From the NCBI RefSeq assembly GCF_938031315.1, contig NZ_CALHHT010000184.1, forward strand, positions 1 through 8,734: a stretch of 8,734 nucleotides of DNA. The letters run 5' to 3'. The position numbers were made by a program, and so were the translations under genes. The notes under the pieces were generated by a model. It ran no database searches. It was not told where the DNA came from and saw only the letters and a program-made list of their open reading frames with translations. This DNA is from an uncultured Campylobacter sp. GTDB lineage: Bacteria > Campylobacterota > Campylobacteria > Campylobacterales > Campylobacteraceae. Below, in pieces: positions 1 through 5,077 of the stretch (within the stretch, counting starts at the first letter, position 1; every line of letters starts with the position of its first letter).

Positions 1-26
1 TTGAAATTTTAGGCGCGCACACGCAG
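1..26 (+). repeat. Inverted repeat, left arm (DsbB-like paralogues)
   Basis: Bases 1-26 are identical to the reverse complement of 8648-8673. Both lie inside the DsbB/DsbI-like genes and encode EILGAHTQ. Identity reaches the window edge on this side, so the true repeat may be longer. Downstream the two copies diverge but remain clearly homologous. Confidence 0.85.
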
Positions 27-377
27 TTTTGGGTCGTAGTGGTGCATTTTTGCGTCATTATATTTTTGGGCGTGATTTTGCTGCTAGGCAAAAACGTAGG
101 TAAAATAATGCAAAAAAGCGAAGAGGGCGCATACGGTGCGGTTCTGCCGAGCTTCGCGCTAGGCAAGATAGCCGTGGCAGCCTTTGCGATCATCATGGCT
201 TTTAACTGCGTGCAGGCCTTTATCACCGCAGGCCCGCCGCCCTATCTAGCCTCTGCGACGCCTTCGCGCATGAGCGTCGATCCGTCAAAGTGGTTTTGGG
301 AGCTTGATCACTGGGAGGAGACCGAAATTGACTTCCGCGAAAGCTGGAATCCAAAACTACCGAATTTACCGAAGTGA
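1..377 (+). CDS. DsbB/DsbI-like membrane protein, 3' part (5' end beyond the window), left copy
   Basis: The reading frame is open from position 3 to the TGA at 375-377, giving 124 visible residues with the start outside the window. Visible parts are the motif EILGAHTQFW, a membrane segment (VVVVHFCVIIFLGVILLL), a lysine-bearing loop (KNVGKIMQKSEEG...LGK), a second membrane segment containing NCVQAF, and a tail with GPPPYL and a Trp-rich WFWELDHW. By the positive-inside rule the lysine-rich loop is cytoplasmic, so the tail is periplasmic. This matches the last two helices of a five-helix DsbI, a DsbB-type quinone-linked thiol oxidase; the catalytic CxxC would lie upstream, out of view. The next gene encodes a secreted propeller-like protein and starts 8 bases downstream. 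A close paralogue lies at 8300-8734 on the other strand. The DsbI assignment is by domain pattern and topology and is not certain; an unrelated uncharacterised membrane family is the alternative. Confidence 0.6.
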   Translation, partial: EILGAHTQFWVVVVHFCVIIFLGVILLLGKNVGKIMQKSEEGAYGAVLPSFALGKIAVAAFAIIMAFNCVQAFITAGPPPYLASATPSRMSVDPSKWFWELDHWEETEIDFRESWNPKLPNLPK

Positions 378-385
378 GGTTGAAG

Positions 386-1273
386 ATGAAAAGATTTCTA
401 AATTTAACCCTATTGTGCGCCACACTGGCGTTTGGCGGCGAGTTTAATCTAAATCCTGCGGATGGCGCAGTGACAAATTTAACGCCTCTACGCAAAAGCG
501 GCGAGATAACGCTAAATTTAAACAATAATAATCCCGTCACGGGGCTTGACTACGACGCGGCGAGCGGAAGCTTCTTGCTCGGTACGCTAAAATTCGAGCT
601 CTACGAAATGGACGGCGAGCTAAAAACCGTAAAAAGCTATCTACGAAGCACACCCGATTGGATAATGCAGATGGAAGAAACCGTCGCAGCGAGCTTTTTT
701 AAAGGCTCGGTAGGGCTCATGAGCTATAATAAAACCTATGAGTTTTTCAAACCCGCACCGAATCAAAGTAAAGAGGAAGCGAACAAAGCGTGGCGCTATC
801 TGCACGACGGATATGAAAATTTCACGCTCGATTTCAAGGACCGCTACTCCACCGTGCGTGCCAAACAGCAGTATATCCTAAGCTGGGATCACTCGGATTT
901 CTACGGCGAGTTTTTCGTCGCTAGCGTGCCGGATAATATAAAGCAAAGCTGGAGTATAGCGAGCTTTAGCGATACCGACAATCTGCTCTCGAGCGAGTTT
1001 GTACCGAGCTTCGACGAGACTCTCGGCGTAAAGGACGGCAGGGATATAAACGACTACTATATCACGGGTATGGATGCGAGCGGCGAGTTTGTTTATCTAC
1101 TCTCGAAGCAATGCTCAAGCATCCTAAAGCTTGATCCGCGCAGCAGAAAGATCGTGGAGATTTATAGCTTTGAAAGCGCGAGCGATGCCCATGCGCTCGC
1201 TATCAAAGAGGGTAAATTCTACGTCGCATCCAGAGAAAACGGCGTGAATAAAATTTTTATTTTTGAGAGGTGA
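386..1273 (+). CDS. Secreted beta-propeller-like protein (DsbI C-terminal-domain type), left copy
   Basis: A 295-residue exported protein. Residues 1-17 (MKRFLNLTLLCATLAFG) form a Sec signal peptide. The mature part has repeated short beta-strand units of the kind 'TGLDYD', 'VGLMSYNKT', 'FFVASVPD', 'YYITGMDASGEFVYLLS' and 'KFYVAS', as expected of a WD/NHL-like propeller. In Campylobacter and Helicobacter DsbI such a propeller is fused to the DsbB-like membrane domain; here it is a separate gene just behind that domain. The ATG at 386 is preferred because GAGG (376-379) sits 6 bases before it and a signal peptide follows directly. A GTG at 374, overlapping the upstream stop as GTGA, would add MRLK. 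The mature protein has a single cysteine (Cys243), so it is probably not itself a dithiol redox enzyme. Its paralogue at 7392-8288 shares RAKQQYIL, SYNKT/SFNKT and ASVP. A terminator begins at its stop codon, so this pair is not linked to a reductase on its 3' side. Confidence 0.65.
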   Translation: MKRFLNLTLLCATLAFGGEFNLNPADGAVTNLTPLRKSGEITLNLNNNNPVTGLDYDAASGSFLLGTLKFELYEMDGELKTVKSYLRSTPDWIMQMEETVAASFFKGSVGLMSYNKTYEFFKPAPNQSKEEANKAWRYLHDGYENFTLDFKDRYSTVRAKQQYILSWDHSDFYGEFFVASVPDNIKQSWSIASFSDTDNLLSSEFVPSFDETLGVKDGRDINDYYITGMDASGEFVYLLSKQCSSILKLDPRSRKIVEIYSFESASDAHALAIKEGKFYVASRENGVNKIFIFER

Positions 1274-1305
1274 AATTTAAGCCGTCTTTTAGGCGGCTTA
1301 AATTT
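1273..1305 (+). terminator. Hairpin terminator after the left propeller gene
   Basis: A perfect 12-bp stem pairs 1273-1284 (AAATTTAAGCCG) with 1294-1305 (CGGCTTAAATTT). It can extend by a C-G and a T-G pair to leave a five-base loop at 1287-1291. The stem starts on the last base of the stop codon. The T-tract comes only from the stem's own TTT and the AT-rich run after it, so intrinsic termination is likely but not textbook. Confidence 0.7.
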
Positions 1306-1655
1306 ATAGATAATTTAAAACAAGGCGCTTGGCTACTCTCTCGGTGTCGAATTTATATCCGTTAAATAACTTTTGCCAAGCCACTTAAAGCTCTTTTTGC
1401 CATAATGTCATTGTAAATTTAACCAAAAGAAGCAAAAAGGGCAAATCCTAAAACTTTCGCCCCGATGAAAGCAGGTGGGATAGCCTAGGCACTAAATGCT
1501 GACAAAAGAGAGCAAAATGCGATAAACGCCCTAAAAGACGATGGTGAAATAAACTCACCGAAAAGGCATTGTTGCTCAGTATTGTAGGTTTGGTAGACTC
1601 CGCAAAGCCTGGTGGCTAGTGGAGATTTTTTAGCAGGGGCTGTTGAAAAATGGGG
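1306..1655. other. Gene-poor spacer at the left of the accessory island, possibly decayed coding DNA
   Basis: No intact gene was found on either strand. The + frame from 1423 to 1701 reads peptide-like in its first part (KTFAPMKAGGIA, stop, then ALNADKREQNAINALKDD) and again as SLVASGDFLAGAVEKWG. It carries TAG at 1486, two further TAG stops near 1582 and 1591, and TGA at 1657. That stop density is what chance would give, so a pseudogene is only a possibility. No start codon with a ribosome binding site supports it. A terminator-like hairpin closes this stretch at 1598-1631. Confidence 0.4.
1598..1631 (+). terminator. Terminator-like interrupted hairpin with T6 tract
   Basis: CTCC (1598-1601) pairs with GGAG (1621-1624), and AGCC (1606-1609) pairs with GGCT (1614-1617) around the loop TGGT. 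A small internal loop separates the two stems. The structure is followed by A and six T (1626-1631). It would insulate the TIR gene from anything transcribed further left. The stem is short and broken, so this is tentative. Confidence 0.4.
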
Positions 1656-1685
1656 TTGACTGGACAACAAGGCTAATTTTATAGT
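1656..1685 (+). promoter_or_regulatory. Candidate sigma-70 promoter for the TIR gene
   Basis: TTGACT (1656-1661) and TATAGT (1680-1685) are separated by 18 bases and lie just after the terminator-like hairpin. A weakness is that transcription would start near 1692, overlapping the ribosome binding site AAGGAG (1687-1692). The message would then be almost leaderless with respect to its Shine-Dalgarno, or the true promoter lies elsewhere. Confidence 0.35.
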
Positions 1686-1703
1686 TAAGGAGATTAAATA
1701 AAA

Positions 1704-2441
1704 ATGAAATTTTCAGGGAATATTGATAACTTAAAAAACCAGTTGAGCAAAGGAGGTTTTTCCAATTATAATGAAGAACAAAAAAATGGTGGATATTGTT
1801 TTAGATTCCCAAATGGTTCTATATTAAATTTTTGGCCTAGCAAGGGAAGTGTTAATTTACAAGGAAAAGCAGATGATAAGTTGTCTTGTTTTATTCAAGG
1901 ATTATGTGATAACAAATCAAATGAAATTATTGGCGAGCCTATAACTCCTGCTCAAGTAGAAGCTAAGGGAAAAGTTTTTGTTGTTCATGGCCATGACAGT
2001 ACGGCAAGGGAACAGCTGGAACTGGTTCTGCACAAATTAGGAATTGAACCTTTTGTATTACAAAATACCAGCGGTGGAGGGTTAACTATCATTGAAGCCT
2101 TGGAAAAAGAAATTGGGCAAAATCCTTCTGAGGTTACTTTTGGGATTGTTCTATTGACTCCTGATGACATGGGGTATCCTAAAAGCTCAAGGCCGGAGGA
2201 TGCAAAGCCTAGAGCTAGACAAAATGTTGTTCTAGAAATGGGAATGTTACTGTCGTCTATTGGTAGAAGTAGAGTCGCAATTTTAAAGAAAGGAGATTTA
2301 GATGTCCCATCCGATGCGAGTGGAATTTTATATATATCTTTTAATGAACACGTAAAAGAGACTGTTCCAAAGCTTGTAGAGAGATTAAACAAAAGCGGTT
2401 TTAAAATGACACCTGAAAATATTGCTAGAGCATCATCTTGA
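1704..2441 (+). CDS. TIR-domain protein (CAP12/Pycsar-effector TIR type) with N-terminal accessory domain
   Basis: A 245-residue soluble protein. Residues about 90-235 form a TIR-like domain. It starts KVFVVHGHD (90-98) and continues with GGGLTIIEALEK, the strand FGIVLLTPDDMGY (146-158), the signature RARQNVVLEMGMLL (170-183) and VPSDASGILYI (201-211). This is the pattern of 'predicted nucleotide-binding protein with TIR-like domain', the domain found in CBASS and Pycsar effectors that degrade NAD+ during anti-phage defence. Glu178 is the likely catalytic glutamate (by analogy). Residues 1-75 form a small separate domain around NGSILNFW and GSVNLQGK, possibly sensory or DNA/RNA-binding. AAGGAG (1687-1692) lies 11 bases before the ATG. 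The gene is AT-rich: bases 1741-1800 are 18/60 GC, against 30/60 at 421-480, which suggests transfer. No cyclase or other partner gene adjoins it. The TIR call is firm; the defence role is inferred. Confidence 0.85.
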   Translation: MKFSGNIDNLKNQLSKGGFSNYNEEQKNGGYCFRFPNGSILNFWPSKGSVNLQGKADDKLSCFIQGLCDNKSNEIIGEPITPAQVEAKGKVFVVHGHDSTAREQLELVLHKLGIEPFVLQNTSGGGLTIIEALEKEIGQNPSEVTFGIVLLTPDDMGYPKSSRPEDAKPRARQNVVLEMGMLLSSIGRSRVAILKKGDLDVPSDASGILYISFNEHVKETVPKLVERLNKSGFKMTPENIARASS

Positions 2442-2460
2442 TTGATAAGAGCTGCGAGAT

Positions 2461-2511
2461 TGGGTTGAATTAAGGGGCTTTAGCTTAATTCAACTTACCT
2501 GATTATTTTTT
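2461..2511 (+). terminator. Intrinsic terminator after the TIR gene
   Basis: TTGAATTAAG (2465-2474) pairs perfectly with CTTAATTCAA (2484-2493), leaving a nine-base loop. A G-C pair, two wobble pairs and a T-A pair extend the stem outward to 2461 and 2497. A TTTTTT run follows at 2506-2511. It lies about 20 bases after the TIR stop codon, which makes the TIR gene a single-gene transcription unit. Confidence 0.7.
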
Positions 2512-2938
2512 ATGCCAGCCTAAATCTATATAGGTCGCATATTTGAATCCAATAATTTTTTGATATTTATATACTTTTAAATAGCTGCCGTAGGCTAAAA
2601 ACATCTGATTTAAGAATCCGATCTACATTTTTTTAAGCAACCCAACTATAGCATAACAAACTTCAGTCAAAATCCAAGCAACATGCGAACCACAAAATAT
2701 GCCACAACCAACACACTAGCAATATAACTATCTGCAAAAGGAGGGCGAAACTCTGGAACATAAGAAAACGGTGAGGTAACGATGGCCCATTTATGCGGAC
2801 TGCAATCATGTTAAATTTAAGGAACGTATGCCAAATACGCGGTAATTTTGCGCCTAAATTTTTAATTTAGGAGCTTTACAATGTTGTACCATTTTTCTTA
2901 TCGCCTACAAAAAATCATATAAATTTGAAACTAAATTA
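2512..2938. other. AT-rich spacer without a supported gene
   Basis: I see no gene with a credible start and ribosome binding site. A minus-strand stretch (2667-2810) reads as a coherent peptide ending in a hydrophobic segment (FADSYIASVLVVAYFVV) but has no start codon and is preceded by a stop. An overlapping minus-strand frame (2663-2809, 48 residues) has an ATG but no ribosome binding site. Two small hairpins lie at 2825-2839 and 2850-2874. The stretch separates the TIR gene from the convergent reductase operon and may hold remnants of lost genes. Confidence 0.5.
2825..2874. repeat. Two consecutive small hairpins
   Basis: CGTAT (2825-2829) pairs with ATACG (2835-2839) around GCCAA. CCTAAATT (2853-2860) pairs with AATTTAGG (2864-2871) around TTT, and the second stem can gain two outer G-C pairs across one mismatch (2850-2851 with 2873-2874). 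TTT follows on the + strand. Their role is unknown; they could be a terminator remnant or part of a small RNA. Confidence 0.4.
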
Positions 2939-2958
2939 GGTCGGACTTTTGTCCGACC
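2939..2958 (-). terminator. Terminator of the reductase operon
   Basis: A perfect 8-bp stem, GGTCGGAC (2939-2946) with GTCCGACC (2951-2958), closes a four-base loop 18 bases beyond the stop codon of the NrfD-like gene. Read on the minus strand it is followed by the T-rich but interrupted TAATTTAGTTTCAAATTT. Its placement makes it the natural end of the operon. Confidence 0.7.
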
Positions 2959-2976
2959 AGTATCAGAAAGGAGGAG

Positions 2977-3864
2977 TTAAAATATATAGACCGCGCCGAG
3001 CACGATAAACGCTCTTAAGCAAAAGCCGCCCACAAGTACGCCGTATTCGTTATAAACGCAGCTTTTTATCTCCTCGCCGCCGTGCGCGCAGACGCTGCCG
3101 TCCGCATTCACGCTGCAGCTGCGAAGCATAAATTTGCTTCCGCCTAGCAGCGGCAAAGCAAGCCCAAACACGACAAAGCCTATCCAAAACATCGGCGCAA
3201 GCGAGCCGCTGACTATCTTAGTTACGCTAGCCATGCCCGCAGCCTCGCTTCTTACGCTAGCAAATAGCGCTAGCACCGCAACAATCTCAAGCGCGACTAG
3301 CACGACGTGAAATTTATGCGCGCAGTGGCTTAGCCCGTGCCCGGAATTTAGCGTAGCGGCGGCGTTCGCACTAAGCCCCGTAGAGATCGCGGAGATCGTA
3401 AATAAAATCGGCAGCCACACGCTAGCCCAAAGCGGGATCGCCTTTACGACGTAAAGCAGTAGCCCCGTATATCCCATCACTCCAAGCGCCAAAATAGCTC
3501 CGAGCGTGAGCATCATATCGCAAATTTTACCGCTCTTTTTGATCTGCAAAAGCACCAAAACGCTGACTACGATGAAAAACGTAAGTAGATACGTACCTAT
3601 GCTCATCATCGATACCGGACGCGTATAGAGCTGCAAAATTTTAAGAGGATTTATCGCAGCGCTCGGCGCCAGGTCAAATAGCAAAAGCGCGGTTCCTATT
3701 ATTACCGCAACGGGTGCTAGCAGAAAGCCGAACTTATAAAACCTCTCGTTTAATGAGCCCAAAAAGCCCTTGTAAGCCAAAGCCGAGCACAAAAACGCCC
3801 CGGCGCCTAAACCGCCCAAAAATAGATAGATGACTATGAGCCATCCCCAAGTCGTCTGTACCAT
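2977..3864 (-). CDS. NrfD/PsrC-family membrane anchor (quinone-interacting subunit) of the molybdoenzyme
   Basis: A 295-residue integral membrane protein with about eight helices, opening with WGWLIVIYLFLGGLGAGAF, the typical first helix of NrfD/PsrC anchors. The family exchanges electrons with menaquinol and passes them to the ferredoxin-like subunit, here the product of 4525-5076. It is the last gene of the operon and overlaps the chaperone gene. Two starts are possible. The ATG at 3870 overlaps the chaperone stop as ATGA, but AAAGGA (3871-3876) abuts it with no spacer. The ATG at 3864 has a 6-base spacer and is preferred; the longer form adds MT. Odd features are a His/Cys-rich loop between helices 5 and 6 (GHGLSHCAHKFH) and three cysteines between helices 7 and 8 (Cys250, 259, 269), both placed in the cytoplasm by charge. 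The protein carries no heme-anchor pattern I can recognise. Family assignment is firm; the partner substrate is unknown. Confidence 0.85.
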   Translation of the reverse strand: MVQTTWGWLIVIYLFLGGLGAGAFLCSALAYKGFLGSLNERFYKFGFLLAPVAVIIGTALLLFDLAPSAAINPLKILQLYTRPVSMMSIGTYLLTFFIVVSVLVLLQIKKSGKICDMMLTLGAILALGVMGYTGLLLYVVKAIPLWASVWLPILFTISAISTGLSANAAATLNSGHGLSHCAHKFHVVLVALEIVAVLALFASVRSEAAGMASVTKIVSGSLAPMFWIGFVVFGLALPLLGGSKFMLRSCSVNADGSVCAHGGEEIKSCVYNEYGVLVGGFCLRAFIVLGAVYIF

Positions 3865-3866
3865 CG

Positions 3867-4514
3867 TCATTCCTTTAAATTTTTAAAAATTTCAGGATCT
3901 TTTAGCGCACTTTTAAGTGCATCCATCTCGCTATTTAGATAGAGATTTAAAAAGCCCCCGAAGTTCTTCCAAACGTCTAAATTTGCATGCTCATCGCAAC
4001 GAGCGGCAAATTTGCCAAACCACTGCGACGGATGAGCGGCGATAAATTCCGCCTTTTTGCGCAGAATTTCATTAAATTTAGCCTCATCCTCCGCCTTTAA
4101 CGCGCTAAAACTTAGAAAATAAAGATATTGTAGCTCGTACCCGATGAAATCGTCGGGAAATTTATCAAGCTGCGCATCCTCGAGCTTTAGCCCAGAGCTC
4201 TCGTAAAAGCTTCGCACCTGCATCGTCTTTGCCCCAAACATCGTTTGATAGTCGAAATACACCGACTCGTAAGGCTCGGCTTTAGGGCGCTTAGGACCTA
4301 CGAAGAGCCTATTAAATTCGTAGCGAATTTCATCGATTAAATTCGGCTCGCTTTTGCATTCGGCAAATTCGAGGATAAATTTATGCTCTTTAAGCTTAGG
4401 CGTAAAATCCTGCGTCAAATTTAAAAGCTCATCCAAATTTTCACCAGTAAGAGGCACCAAAAATACCTGCCTCAAAAAGTCCTCGACGCAAAGGCTCTGC
4501 TTTAAATTACGCAT
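3867..4514 (-). CDS. TorD/DmsD-family molybdoenzyme chaperone
   Basis: A 215-residue cytoplasmic, all-helical type protein. Family hallmarks are YEFNRLFVGPKRPKAEPYES (65-84), VRSFYESSGL (100-109) and FPDDFIGYELQYLYFLS (119-135). TorD-family chaperones bind the Tat signal of their molybdoenzyme, protect it until molybdopterin is inserted and prevent premature export. The client is most likely the twin-arginine catalytic subunit encoded two genes upstream in the same operon. The usual PDH of the helix motif reads DDF here, so the conserved histidine is replaced. TAAGGA (4522-4527), which also contains the stop codon of the iron-sulfur gene, serves as ribosome binding site. The 3' end overlaps or touches the NrfD-like gene. 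Length is normal for the family, and the assignment is secure at family level. Confidence 0.88.
   Translation of the reverse strand: MRNLKQSLCVEDFLRQVFLVPLTGENLDELLNLTQDFTPKLKEHKFILEFAECKSEPNLIDEIRYEFNRLFVGPKRPKAEPYESVYFDYQTMFGAKTMQVRSFYESSGLKLEDAQLDKFPDDFIGYELQYLYFLSFSALKAEDEAKFNEILRKKAEFIAAHPSQWFGKFAARCDEHANLDVWKNFGGFLNLYLNSEMDALKSALKDPEIFKNLKE
3871..3876 (-). promoter_or_regulatory. Ribosome binding site deciding the NrfD-like start
   Basis: AAAGGA on the minus strand lies directly against the ATG at 3870 but six bases from the ATG at 3864. Spacing therefore favours 3864, unless translation is coupled through the ATGA overlap with the preceding chaperone gene. Confidence 0.5.
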
Positions 4515-4524
4515 CTTTTTATCC

Positions 4525-5076
4525 TTAGTGGATAACCTCGTTGCGCTTCATGCGAGGATAGAAGCGGATATTCGGCTTCGTAAAAAAGCGTTTAAAGCCT
4601 GGCATCTCTTTCTCCATCCCCGCGCTATCGCTCACGTCGCTATCGACCAGCTTTAGCACGTCGCAAGGACAGCCCGCTACGCACGCAGGCTCCTCGCCGC
4701 GCTCGAGCTTCTCGGCGCAGAGGTTGCACTTTTGCGCTTTGCCGTCTTTACCTTTGGTTATCGATCCGTAAGGACAGGCTACGATGCAGTATCCGCAGCC
4801 GATACATTTATCGTGCAGCGGCTGAACGATGCCATTTTCGAGCTTAATGTAAGCTCCTACGGGACAGACGTCCATACACGCAGGCTCTTCGCAATGGTGG
4901 CACGAATGCGAGATGAAAATTTCCTTTTCGATCTCGTCTTCATGGATGAGCATCATATCTACATGGCGCCAGTTGATGTCGGGGTCTTGATTATGGTAGA
5001 CCTGACATGAAATTTCACACGCCTTACAACCTATGCAAAAGTTGTAATCAAATAAAAATCCTTGTTTTCGTTTCAT
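4525..5076 (-). CDS. Four-cluster iron-sulfur electron-transfer subunit (DmsB/PsrB/PhsB type)
   Basis: A 183-residue ferredoxin-like protein with sixteen cysteines in four groups. These are Cys14-17-20-24, Cys59-62-67-71, Cys91-94-97-101 and Cys117-120-132-136, enough for four [4Fe-4S] clusters; Cys138 is extra. It has no signal peptide, so it would be co-exported with the Tat-bearing catalytic subunit or bound before export. It wires the NrfD-like anchor to the molybdenum subunit. The C-terminal FFTKPNIRFYPR resembles the end of DMSO reductase subunit B (recalled as ...HFTKPNIVIKP), a mild hint towards a Dms-like complex despite the NrfD-type anchor. A textbook AGGAGG (5083-5088) lies six bases before the ATG and inside the last codons of the upstream catalytic gene, whose stop codon is one base away, so the two are tightly coupled. 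Confidence 0.92.
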   Translation of the reverse strand: MKRKQGFLFDYNFCIGCKACEISCQVYHNQDPDINWRHVDMMLIHEDEIEKEIFISHSCHHCEEPACMDVCPVGAYIKLENGIVQPLHDKCIGCGYCIVACPYGSITKGKDGKAQKCNLCAEKLERGEEPACVAGCPCDVLKLVDSDVSDSAGMEKEMPGFKRFFTKPNIRFYPRMKRNEVIH

Positions 5077-5077
5077 T

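Noticed and set aside
223..540. Minus-strand open frame across the left DsbB/propeller junction
   Set aside because: It is antisense to two clearly coding genes, has no recognisable domain or ribosome binding site, and is explained by codon bias of the true genes.
1441..1631. Riboswitch-like words (GCCCCGATGAAA as in SAM riboswitches; GGGCAAA and GCAAAGCC as in cyclic-di-GMP riboswitches)
   Set aside because: The words occur in the wrong order and spacing, and the paired stems those riboswitches require cannot be drawn. The TIR gene downstream is not a usual target.
1485..1670. Minus-strand 61-residue open frame in the island spacer
   Set aside because: Low-complexity Ser/Ala/Phe-rich, no ribosome binding site; it crosses the terminator-like hairpin.
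1985..2392. Minus-strand open frame within the TIR gene
   Set aside because: Antisense to conserved TIR motifs; no protein-family pattern.
2525..2545. tRNA T-loop-like bases (TTTGAATCC)
   Set aside because: No acceptor stem, anticodon arm or proper TTC loop surrounds it.
1306..2938. Insertion sequence, integrase or attachment-site duplication bounding the island
   Set aside because: No transposase or integrase remnant and no matching direct repeats at the edges that I could find by eye.
4354..5010. Two plus-strand open frames (4354-4656 and 4732-5010) over the chaperone and iron-sulfur genes
   Set aside because: They are antisense to strongly conserved motifs and cysteine clusters and look like shadows.
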